A stretch of 64,000 nt of DNA, taken from JBMYZL01 sp049610385. GTDB lineage: Bacteria > Bacteroidota > Bacteroidia > Flavobacteriales_D > Sanyastnellaceae. Numbering within the stretch: the stretch's first letter is position 1; the number at the start of each line of letters is the position of its first letter. The DNA lies in assembly GCA_049610385.1 (NCBI GenBank), contig JBMYZL010000003.1, positions 1 to 64,000 of the forward strand, read 5' to 3'. A program made the position numbers and the translations under genes. Positions 1-7,983 of this stretch are shown here, piece by piece. Below the pieces are notes generated by a model. That model worked only from the letters and a program-made list of their open reading frames with translations. It was not told where the DNA came from and made no database searches.

Positions 1-2137
1 CACCTGTCGCAAATGCATCATTGGTGATATGGAAACTGTGGCGGATGCCTTCATTTTCGCCATCCACCATCAACAAGGGCACTGGCACTTGCATTACCGG
101 ATCTTGGGCATAATTCACCAACGTGCCAATTTCATTCGACACATCACATTGGGCAATCAATCGCACCCGCTCAATATCTCCGATGTCGGACGGACTGACG
201 GTGTTGTCCACCAACTGGTAAATCAAATATCCCTCAAACGCATAGCTCCGGTCAGCATCACTCAATTCCGTTCCGTCTTCCAAAGCGGTGGGAATGGATG
301 GATCAACGGCCGTATACGCCTCCTCGTAATTGTTGCTGAGTGGGTTGTTATTGGTCAAGAACAACACCAGTTCATTTTCCAGTTCTTGGATGGTGACATC
401 CGGTGCATCGGGTCCGGACACAATCTCAAAGCAATTGTCGAACAAGGCTTGGGCCTTGTCGTCGGCCAAACGCAACAACTCCACTGACTCAAAAGGCTCA
501 CCGCCTGTTGCCCGGGCCCAGACCATGCCCACCGTGATGTTGTTGTAATCGCCGGGTTCCAAGGTAAACGGTCCAGCAGACTGCAAGAACAGCCGGTCTC
601 CCGGTGGGTTGCCTGAATTGACCTCTGTCCAAGGCTCCACCGGAACACCCACAGTTCCCCAAGCATAAGGGTCGGTGTCATCTGGAAACATGTAATCCGC
701 CGGGATGGTCAAATCGGCTCCTGTTGCGGCCGTCAATCCATCACCTCCGTAGGCCATTCGCTGGCCATTTTTCCAAAAACCCCGCATGTAGTTATAGTAC
801 TGAGAGGCCAAGGTGGGCTGGCCGTTCACTCCATAATTCCAATTGTAATACAAAAACTTCCGCATGCCATAGCGCTCATTGTCCACCACGCCATCTCCAT
901 AGCCAATGCCAATGCCACCGTATGGAATGCCCAGGGAATCAATGGCGTCTGTAAATACCGAAGTCAGTGGATTGTCAATGGAATCCGCATCCTGATAGGG
1001 GCCTTCAAAGAAATCGACACCCATGGCAGGTGGATTTGCGCCATATCCAATGGAATAACTCGTTTGTTCATCGAAAGCATCCCCATTGTACGAATAGCCC
1101 AAACCCCGACGCACATCCACACCCACATAATCGTCTACGTGTCCGCCCAAATCACAATCAACCCATTGAGCGAAATACGTGTCTGTCAAAGTCTGGGTGC
1201 CTTGGTTGATCAACACATAATTGTAGAACTGCATGTTGTTGACCTCGTCATTGGTTGAGAACGCAAAGGCTTGTGCACGAACCTCCATGCCGATGGGCTC
1301 TCCTTGCGACTCTGAATGGATGTTGCCTTTGTCGTTGAAAATCCAATAATAGGTTTGGTCTCCATACAAAGGCACAGGATCCTCCCGACGACGCTCGGCA
1401 CAATCAATTTCTTGAAGAAAATCATACCAAGGATAATCCCCCACGTTGGGGTCATAAAAGCCATCCCCATCGTAGTCGTAGAAGGGAGCCAAATAAAAAT
1501 CTTGGTTGAGTGCCGTGTTGCCGTGAGCGGGGTAATCATAGAAATAGGAAGGGATGGCGTAACCCGAGGGGAAATCTTCCGTCAAATCACAATCTGGGTC
1601 AGTGGCACAGTCGAAGTACTGGCGATGCCGCATGGCATCCGAACGTTGGCTGATTGCGAATTCATCGTAAGCCGAGCAGGTGCTGGGATCCACCTCAGCC
1701 GTTCCGGTGTTGGTCAACGGACCTGGCCAAAAATCATTTCCCGTATTCCGGTAACGGACTGCAGCCAGTTTCAGCTGTTGGTCAGGGGAGATGCCACCCA
1801 GCCAGAGGGCACCACCGTAGACGACAGAAACACCTTCCTCTTTCGGCACCATGAATGCCCCTTTGTCGATGGCCCGGTCGTACCAGAGTGAGCCGGCATT
1901 CTCGATTAACGCCCGAACATTGTTCCACTCCAAATCGCGCAAGGCAGTGGCAGGAGCACATGCTTCTGCGCGAGAACCATCTCCTCCAATCGCAGATTGT
2001 GGAACGGGAAATCCTTTTTGCATGACAATGCCCTGCGCATGAGCGACTTGCGCGCACAGCCCTGAACAAAGCAACATCAAAGTGAAGACAACATTCGGCC
2101 CCGCGAATGCCAACGGTTGGAGGTAGATCAAGCGCAT
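1..2137 (-). CDS. Large secreted protein, N-terminal part (probable T9SS cargo), cut by window edge
   Basis: Reading the minus strand from an ATG at 2137 gives an open frame of about 712 codons that runs off the left edge. An in-frame TAG lies six codons upstream of the ATG. The first 35 or so residues form a signal peptide (hydrophobic core VVFTLMLLCSGLCAQ). The mature part contains motifs such as LWLGGISPDQQLKLAAVRYR and NDFWPGPLTNTGTAEVDP, and PFYDYDGDGFYDPNVGDYP, which I recognise from very large Bacteroidota extracellular proteins that end in a T9SS sorting domain. The C-terminus is outside the window, so the sorting domain is inferred. Function is unknown; surface exposure is likely. 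Confidence 0.8.
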   Translation of the reverse strand, partial: MRLIYLQPLAFAGPNVVFTLMLLCSGLCAQVAHAQGIVMQKGFPVPQSAIGGDGSRAEACAPATALRDLEWNNVRALIENAGSLWYDRAIDKGAFMVPKEEGVSVVYGGALWLGGISPDQQLKLAAVRYRNTGNDFWPGPLTNTGTAEVDPSTCSAYDEFAISQRSDAMRHRQYFDCATDPDCDLTEDFPSGYAIPSYFYDYPAHGNTALNQDFYLAPFYDYDGDGFYDPNVGDYPWYDFLQEIDCAERRREDPVPLYGDQTYYWIFNDKGNIHSESQGEPIGMEVRAQAFAFSTNDEVNNMQFYNYVLINQGTQTLTDTYFAQWVDCDLGGHVDDYVGVDVRRGLGYSYNGDAFDEQTSYSIGYGANPPAMGVDFFEGPYQDADSIDNPLTSVFTDAIDSLGIPYGGIGIGYGDGVVDNERYGMRKFLYYNWNYGVNGQPTLASQYYNYMRGFWKNGQRMAYGGDGLTAATGADLTIPADYMFPDDTDPYAWGTVGVPVEPWTEVNSGNPPGDRLFLQSAGPFTLEPGDYNNITVGMVWARATGGEPFESVELLRLADDKAQALFDNCFEIVSGPDAPDVTIQELENELVLFLTNNNPLSNNYEEAYTAVDPSIPTALEDGTELSDADRSYAFEGYLIYQLVDNTVSPSDIGDIERVRLIAQCDVSNEIGTLVNYAQDPVMQVPVPLLMVDGENEGIRHSFHITNDAFATG

Positions 2138-2173
2138 CGAGGCGAAAATTAACGCCTTTTTCTAACATGATTT

Positions 2174-5100
2174 TCAGAACAATGTCTCCAACCGCACAGG
2201 GACGACCTCAAACGTTTGGGTATAGATCAACTCCCCCCGCACTTGATGGCCTGGCACCAAGGTCTGAAGAGTTTGCATGTAGCGCTGCACTTGCTGCTTG
2301 TGAGCCGGCAAAGAGTCACCCGTCTTGAAGTCCACAACGCACCATTCTTCGCCCCGACGCACCACGCGATCAGGTCGCTCCACTTCACCCTGGACATTGA
2401 CCCAATCCCATTCCAAAAATACCTCATCAGCTCCAGGTGCAAAAGTGGCCCCAGCCCGCGGATGCATAACCATCGCTTCGATTGTGGAAACCACACGCTG
2501 CATGCCAGGTGACTGTTTTTCAGTGGCCCATTTCAATTGGAGGGTTTCCAAATCCGATACATCCCGGATTTCTGCCAACAACGCATGCAAGGCACGCCCG
2601 AAATTGCGATCGGACAGCACCGCCTCATCACGCCAGTGTGCGCGAGGAGTGGCCACCAATTCCCGAACGGGAGCGCCCAAAGAAAGGGTGGGTGGTACCC
2701 GAGTGTCCGTTGGCAAATGTTCAATTGATTCGGAGGGGGATGGACCCACATCCTTGCCCATAGTCAAAGGGCCTGATTGCAAGACTTGCCCTCCATAAAC
2801 CGATTGAAGTGCGAGAGCAATTCGACCCGAAACGGTCTTGCACAAGTCCAGCTCATTGAGCTCAGCCAGCGGTTTGGCATGCTCCAACAGGACATCCAAT
2901 GCATACACTGGTCGGGTCAACGCCACATATGCAATGTTGAGGGAATCCAAAATGGTTTGGCCCAATTCTTCTTCTTGGATATGGGCCAATGGCGTCTCCG
3001 TCAGGTCGTGATTGCCGAGCAAACCAGCTGGCACTCCAAATACCTCTGGATCAAGTGAAACGGGTATCTCTCCGCGAAAAGCATCTACCTCGGTCACTTC
3101 AATGGGGGCAATGACCACTGGGAATTCGAGGCCTTTGGCTTTGTGTACGGTCATGATTCTCACGGCATCCATGCCTGGCGACACGCGGATGCTGCGTTCC
3201 GAACCCTTTCGGTCCCAAACCTTTAAAAATGCGTGAACCCCTGCACCACCCGCCGGCCGTTCAGCCACCTCACGGGCCAATTCCAACAACCCTTCAGCAT
3301 AAGCCGGAAAACGACCCGACCAGCCCAAGGCCTCAATCAAATGGCCCATCAACGCCACAATCGGCGCCGTGCTGTTCTCCACCAACTTCAATTGGGGGCT
3401 GACCTCATGCAACACATCGAGCAAGGCAATCCGTGACTTTTTGACCGGTTTTCCATCTTTTGTTGCATGAGGAATCTCAACAAACCGTGTGTGCCGCTCA
3501 ATGATGGCCGCCTCATCCACTGGGTGCTCACTCAAAGCAGCATATGCCTGTAGAAAAGCCGTGACGTGTTTGGGGTTGAACGGTTCCAAAATGGATCGCA
3601 AAATGGCCAATACCCCAATGGCCATTGGGTGTCGCCCGATCTGAAGACTTTCGTCAGTGAACGGGGTGATGCCTTGGGAAAACAAGAACTCCGCCAACGC
3701 GGCCCCTGAGGCATTTGTCCGAACCAATACGGCGATGTCGGACAACGGCCGCAAACCCTCGTGCGCACGGATGCGGTTCAACACCCATTCCTGACGGGCT
3801 GCCAACCGTTCCTCTTTGTTGGGGCCATTCATCGACTCCACATGCACCGCCCCCTCGAAATCCCGCATCGGCACCTGGGCTGCCCCCTCATATACCTGGT
3901 TCAAATCCGCCGGCAAATCCTTCGCCACAGCCTCAAACAAAGCATTGTTAAATTCAACGATGGCCGAGCCCGTTCGCCAATTTTGATCCAGGGATTCCGC
4001 ACGGAAATGCCGCCGCAAGGTGGCCTCGGCATCTGCCAATACCTGCGGGTCCTCCGCCTGAATCGACACCAGATTCGGCAACTTTTGCAATTGCTTCAAA
4101 TCACCGTTTCGCCACCTGTAAATGGCTTGTTTCCCATCGCCCACCACCAGTGCATCATGTCCTTGAGATAGCACATTCTCATACAGACTAACCAAATTGT
4201 GCCATTGGGTCACGCTGGTGTCTTGGAATTCATCAATGAAAATGTGGCGATAGCGCACACCGATGCGTTCGAAGATGTAGGGGGCGGGATTCGTTTGGAC
4301 CAAATCTGCAATTTGGCGGTTCAAACTCCCAAAGGTTTGGATGGCTTCTTCCTGCATGATTTGGTCCAACTCTTCCGCCAAAATCACCAACGTCCCAACC
4401 AAAGACATTCGCTGGCGAACCCGGTTTTTCAGCTTCAACATCGCTCCCCCATCACCGGCGTACACCGCATGCCAACATTCCACCGCATCACGGACCCATG
4501 GCATCACCGATTCAATGGCGTCCTGAGTGCTTTGTGGGGTTTTTGCCTTCCAAGGTGATTTTTCGCCTTCGACCATGGCCACAACACTGGCACTGGGTGC
4601 CTTCATGTCTCCCTTGGCGCATTTGGCCAGCCATTTGGGGATGTAACCACTCGAAAAATCACCAACCCCCAACCCCTCTTCGACCAAGGCTTGCTGGGCG
4701 GTGAGAACGGCCTTTTTGACTTTCTCCTCCTCTTCGCGGCATTCCATCTGAAGCCGTTTGCGAGCAGCCTCGAAATCCTTGGGTGTCCAACCCCTAAGTT
4801 CTTTCAACACGGGTTGCATGTGCTCCTTGTCGACCAACTTCGCATGCTGAGTCAACGCTTCGCGAATCCGGGTGTCGCGTTCGTCTTCGACTTGTTGAAT
4901 CGCAAAAGACTCCAACAATTGGGTCAGCTCATCCTCTCCCGGCCGCCCCACCCGAGCCAACAAACGATCCACCGCCTCTTCAAGCAATCGGCCCTCGTCC
5001 AATTCCATTTGGAAACCTTGATCCAATTGCAAATCCCGCGCAAAACTTCGGACCAAACGATGAACAAAACTATCAATCGTCATCACCGCAAAATCTTCGT

Positions 5101-5443
5101 AGTGATGAAGCATGTGCTCTTGCATGGCCTGCGCTCGGGGGCGCAGCACCTCCACAGGCAGTCCTGTGGCTTTCGCCACCTGTTCTTCCATGGCACCACC
5201 CACGCCAGCAGCCAAATTTCCCACTTCCTCCAAAACTCGCTCCTTCATCTCTTGTGCAGCCTTGTTCGTGAAGGTCAAGGCACAAATGGAACGGAAAAAC
5301 CCTGGGCTCTCTTGTTGAAGACAGCAGGTCAAATAAGTTTGAACAAGTCGAAAAGTCTTGCCCGATCCTGCAGAAGCCCGAATGACCCAAAAAGTGCCAA
5401 CATCGGCCATTTGTGCCCCCGGTCCTTTATCTTCATGCAACAT
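2174..5443 (-). CDS. UvrD-family helicase with C-terminal PD-(D/E)XK nuclease (AddA/RecB-like)
   Basis: The 1089-residue protein is a superfamily 1 helicase-nuclease for double-strand break end processing. Walker A (RASAGSGKTF) lies near residues 22-31, Walker B (FIDEFQDTSV) near 400, followed by VGDGKQAIYRWR, VLVRTNASG, MTVHKAKGLEFP and YVALTRP helicase motifs. The C-terminus has a RecB-type nuclease: ERPDRVV, VVDFKTG near 1038 and KQQVQRYM. The start at 5443 is preceded four bases upstream by an AAATTTCG box; an internal Met at 5410 fits the family start equally well. A likely AddB partner is encoded 11.8 kb away at 17226-20042 on the other strand. The cytoplasmic role is by homology only. 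Confidence 0.92.
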   Translation of the reverse strand: MLHEDKGPGAQMADVGTFWVIRASAGSGKTFRLVQTYLTCCLQQESPGFFRSICALTFTNKAAQEMKERVLEEVGNLAAGVGGAMEEQVAKATGLPVEVLRPRAQAMQEHMLHHYEDFAVMTIDSFVHRLVRSFARDLQLDQGFQMELDEGRLLEEAVDRLLARVGRPGEDELTQLLESFAIQQVEDERDTRIREALTQHAKLVDKEHMQPVLKELRGWTPKDFEAARKRLQMECREEEEKVKKAVLTAQQALVEEGLGVGDFSSGYIPKWLAKCAKGDMKAPSASVVAMVEGEKSPWKAKTPQSTQDAIESVMPWVRDAVECWHAVYAGDGGAMLKLKNRVRQRMSLVGTLVILAEELDQIMQEEAIQTFGSLNRQIADLVQTNPAPYIFERIGVRYRHIFIDEFQDTSVTQWHNLVSLYENVLSQGHDALVVGDGKQAIYRWRNGDLKQLQKLPNLVSIQAEDPQVLADAEATLRRHFRAESLDQNWRTGSAIVEFNNALFEAVAKDLPADLNQVYEGAAQVPMRDFEGAVHVESMNGPNKEERLAARQEWVLNRIRAHEGLRPLSDIAVLVRTNASGAALAEFLFSQGITPFTDESLQIGRHPMAIGVLAILRSILEPFNPKHVTAFLQAYAALSEHPVDEAAIIERHTRFVEIPHATKDGKPVKKSRIALLDVLHEVSPQLKLVENSTAPIVALMGHLIEALGWSGRFPAYAEGLLELAREVAERPAGGAGVHAFLKVWDRKGSERSIRVSPGMDAVRIMTVHKAKGLEFPVVIAPIEVTEVDAFRGEIPVSLDPEVFGVPAGLLGNHDLTETPLAHIQEEELGQTILDSLNIAYVALTRPVYALDVLLEHAKPLAELNELDLCKTVSGRIALALQSVYGGQVLQSGPLTMGKDVGPSPSESIEHLPTDTRVPPTLSLGAPVRELVATPRAHWRDEAVLSDRNFGRALHALLAEIRDVSDLETLQLKWATEKQSPGMQRVVSTIEAMVMHPRAGATFAPGADEVFLEWDWVNVQGEVERPDRVVRRGEEWCVVDFKTGDSLPAHKQQVQRYMQTLQTLVPGHQVRGELIYTQTFEVVPVRLETLF

Positions 5444-5488
5444 CTTCCGAAATTTCGGGTCTTACGAGCGGAATTCAACAGACACTCC

Positions 5489-6271
5489 ATGTCAAAATCA
5501 AAAGCATTTATCCACACTTCTCGCGTAAGCATCGTCTTGCTCACCTGTTGTCTGGCAAGTTGTTCGGATCCATTCACCTTTTGGTCAGATGACGTTCCAG
5601 GAACTGTTCGCTTGGATTTGCACCTGAATTGGAACGGTGAACCATTTGGTCTAAACCAAAAAGGAGAAGACCACAATGGCCATGTCATTCGGCTTGAAAA
5701 TTTGCAGATGTATTTGTCTCGCGTTTCACTGCGTGATGAGTTGAGTGGGGAATGGCGCGAATTGGGAGATGTTCATTTGGTGGACTTCTCCGCAGACCAC
5801 CCTTTCGTATTGGAGGAGGTGCCCGGTGGGTTCTACGATGGAATCAAATTTGGACTCGGTATCCCTCCAGATCTCAACACTGGAATTGATCCTGCTTCAT
5901 ACCCGAATGATCATCCTTTGAGTGTCGCTGGATCTGCAGGGATGTTCTGGACATGGGCCTCTGGATACATCTTCGTGAAGTACGAGGGAAAGTTTGCTCC
6001 AGAAGGTTCAGGTGAGCCCTTTGAGCCCCTCTCCTACCACACAGGAACTGATTCTGCATACCGGGAAGTGATTTTGGATTTGCCCAACCCACAATATTTC
6101 GCGCCTCGAAACTTGACCGTATTGGACTTGTTTTTTGACGGTGCGCAAGCACTGAATGGGACTCAGGACAGCATTGATGTCGTGACCCATCCCATCACAC
6201 ACAGCGCTGTGGGCACAGAATTGGGTTATCGATTGATGGATTTGATGGACGACGCATGGAGCCTTCACTGA
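5489..6271 (+). CDS. MbnP-like copper-binding lipoprotein
   Basis: The 260-residue protein begins at ATG 5489; a longer open frame extends upstream but is only antisense to the helicase gene. The N-terminus is a lipoprotein signal with lipobox LASC (Cys25). The body matches the MbnP family: VRLDLHLNWNGEPF, IRLENLQMYLSRVSL, GGFYDGIKFGLGIP, and a GMFWTWASGYIFVKYEGKF block with the conserved Trp-Trp-Gly-Tyr pattern. In characterised MbnP a Trp is oxidised to kynurenine by the di-haem partner MbnH and forms the copper site. The next gene overlaps by 16 bp and encodes such a di-haem protein, which supports the assignment. Which Trp would be modified here is not known. Confidence 0.88.
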   Translation: MSKSKAFIHTSRVSIVLLTCCLASCSDPFTFWSDDVPGTVRLDLHLNWNGEPFGLNQKGEDHNGHVIRLENLQMYLSRVSLRDELSGEWRELGDVHLVDFSADHPFVLEEVPGGFYDGIKFGLGIPPDLNTGIDPASYPNDHPLSVAGSAGMFWTWASGYIFVKYEGKFAPEGSGEPFEPLSYHTGTDSAYREVILDLPNPQYFAPRNLTVLDLFFDGAQALNGTQDSIDVVTHPITHSAVGTELGYRLMDLMDDAWSLH

Positions 6272-7389
6272 GCAGAAGATGGACCCTTGGACTTTTGCTG
6301 CTTTGTGCACTGGGATGTTCTCGGTGCAAAGACCCCGTGGAGTGTGTCGGCGGTGATTGTGTTTCACAACCCACGCCCTTTGCGCTGACCATCCCGCCAT
6401 TCTTTCCCCCAATGGACATCCCAGAGGACAACCCACTGACCGAGGAGGGGGTTGCACTGGGACGCATGCTGTTCTGGGAAACGGCGCTTTCTGTGGATCA
6501 AACCATTTCTTGTGGTTCCTGTCATCTCCCAGCTTTTGGGTTCAGTGACCCTTCACCCGTCAGCACGGGCGTCGGAGGCGCACAAGGATTCCGGAATTCC
6601 ATGGCCCTCATCAACGTCGGCTGGGCGCCCAATTATTTCTGGGACGGAAGGGCTTTGACCCTGGAGGAGCAAATCCTCGAGCCCATCCCACACCCGGACG
6701 AAATGGCCTTGCCTTGGCCCGAAGCTGTGGAACGCCTCACGAATCTTCATGAGTTGGATGCCGGAGAACCGGATTATCCTGCGCATTTCCAAGCGGCTTT
6801 CGGGAATGCCAACATCACCCCTGAACGCGTTGCCCAGGCCATTGCACAATTTCTCCGGACCCTGATTTCCAGCGATTCCAAGTACGATCGATGGAGGCGG
6901 GGCGAAATCGATTTGACAGATGAGGAGTACAACGGATACCTCATCTTCCTCCGAGAAGGCGGCGATCCAGAAACCACACCTGGAGGGCAGTTTGGGGGCG
7001 ATTGCTTCCATTGTCACAGTGAAGCCGGAACACAGTTCTCTGACTATTTGTTCCACAACAATGGATTGGACGCCCACTTTGATATGGATCCTGGACATGC
7101 CGCTGTATCAGGTTTGGTCTCCGATTCTGGCAGGTTCAAGACCCCTACCCTCAGGAACATCGCGCTGACCGCTCCCTACATGCACGATGGACGATTCAGT
7201 ACATTGGAAGAGGTTGTCGACCATTACAACACGGGCGGCGTTGCAAGTGCCACCATTGATCCTTTCATGAAATACTCCACAGGGGGGTTGCAATTGACCG
7301 ATGGGCAAAAAAGCGACATCATCGCGTTTCTCCTCACACTGACGGACACGTCATTTGTGGGGAATTCTGCTTTCTCAAATCCGCACTAA
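6256..7389 (+). CDS. Di-haem cytochrome c peroxidase family lipoprotein (MbnH-like)
   Basis: The 377-residue protein has a lipobox ALGC (Cys21) and two c-type haem motifs, CGSCH at 86-90 and CFHCH at 250-254. It also has the family block KTPTLRNIALTAPYMHDGRF at 295-314. This is the CcpA/MauG/MbnH fold. Its start lies inside the MbnP gene (16-bp overlap), so the two are co-translated. By analogy with MbnH it would oxidise a Trp of MbnP rather than act as a simple peroxidase; that is inference from the pairing. It is expected to sit in the periplasm, anchored to a membrane by lipid. Confidence 0.93.
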   Translation: MEPSLSRRWTLGLLLLCALGCSRCKDPVECVGGDCVSQPTPFALTIPPFFPPMDIPEDNPLTEEGVALGRMLFWETALSVDQTISCGSCHLPAFGFSDPSPVSTGVGGAQGFRNSMALINVGWAPNYFWDGRALTLEEQILEPIPHPDEMALPWPEAVERLTNLHELDAGEPDYPAHFQAAFGNANITPERVAQAIAQFLRTLISSDSKYDRWRRGEIDLTDEEYNGYLIFLREGGDPETTPGGQFGGDCFHCHSEAGTQFSDYLFHNNGLDAHFDMDPGHAAVSGLVSDSGRFKTPTLRNIALTAPYMHDGRFSTLEEVVDHYNTGGVASATIDPFMKYSTGGLQLTDGQKSDIIAFLLTLTDTSFVGNSAFSNPH

Positions 7390-7406
7390 AACCCGCCATG
7401 CGGATT
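7378..7406. terminator. Inverted repeat between convergent genes, possible weak bidirectional terminator
   Basis: AATCCGCA (7378-7385) and TGCGGATT (7399-7406) form a perfect 8-bp stem with a 13-nt loop. It spans the stop codon of the di-haem gene and touches the stop of the converging YkgJ-like gene. There is no good T-run directly after either arm, so termination activity is uncertain. Confidence 0.35.
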
Positions 7407-7936
7407 CAGCTTGGTTTTAAGAGAGATCGGACCATGTTTGCAACCGCCGGGCACACCTGCGCATTGCGCTCAGTCAGCGGCAAAATGCCTGCCATGTTTT
7501 TTCGATCGGTGTGGGGATATTCTCGACAGGCCAAAGGGCGATGCGGGTAAACTCCGCACTGATTGTCCTCCAAATCCAGAAAAGGACACGGAGATGACCG
7601 CAAAACATAATCACCATCCTCGTCCATCCGCAAATACCGAGTCAGCAGTTCCGCGGGTTTGATTCGAAGATGCTTGGCCAAACGATCTATGTCTCGGTCT
7701 CGAAAAATAGGGCTGGTGGTTCGGCAACAATTCGCACATGTGAGGCAATCCCGATTGGCAAACGCCTCAGCATGAAGCGCATTGAATTGCTGGTCGAGCT
7801 GACGAGCAGCTTGCCCCTTTGCAGCCTTGCGACCCATTCCTTGCAACTGCTTTCGAATGGCCTTTCGGTTCTCCAGAGCCCAAGACAACGCCGCTTCATC
7901 CTCCTTTTCCATATCTGCAAATTTCAGGAATTCCAT
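7406..7936 (-). CDS. YkgJ-family cysteine-cluster protein
   Basis: The 176-residue protein carries a metal-chelating cysteine cluster of the YkgJ/CxxCxxCC family: CLTCANCC at 64-71, then Cys117, Cys127, Cys137 and Cys162, with the typical QCGVYPHRPLACREYP segment. The metal is thought to be zinc or iron; the biochemical role is not established. There is no signal peptide, so it should be cytoplasmic. It converges with the MbnH-like gene and lies 47 bp from the divergently transcribed PKD protein gene. Co-location with a copper/haem pair is suggestive but may be chance. Confidence 0.88.
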   Translation of the reverse strand: MEFLKFADMEKEDEAALSWALENRKAIRKQLQGMGRKAAKGQAARQLDQQFNALHAEAFANRDCLTCANCCRTTSPIFRDRDIDRLAKHLRIKPAELLTRYLRMDEDGDYVLRSSPCPFLDLEDNQCGVYPHRPLACREYPHTDRKNMAGILPLTERNAQVCPAVANMVRSLLKPS

Positions 7937-7983
7937 GGCTCCCCCATGAAACCCTAACGAACGTTTTTGCGTAACGGGAGGGC

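Noticed and set aside
1316..1891. 191-residue ORF on the plus strand
   Set aside because: Antisense to the partial secreted-protein gene at 1-2137, whose minus-strand frame has clear family motifs.
1782..2168. 128-residue ORF on the minus strand overlapping the first gene
   Set aside because: It is shifted by one frame from the gene that carries the signal peptide and family motifs; Cys/Arg-rich shadow composition.
4691..5488. In-frame upstream extension of the MbnP-like ORF by 266 codons
   Set aside because: It lies wholly antisense to the helicase gene and has no export signal or family similarity; the lipoprotein signal starts at 5489.
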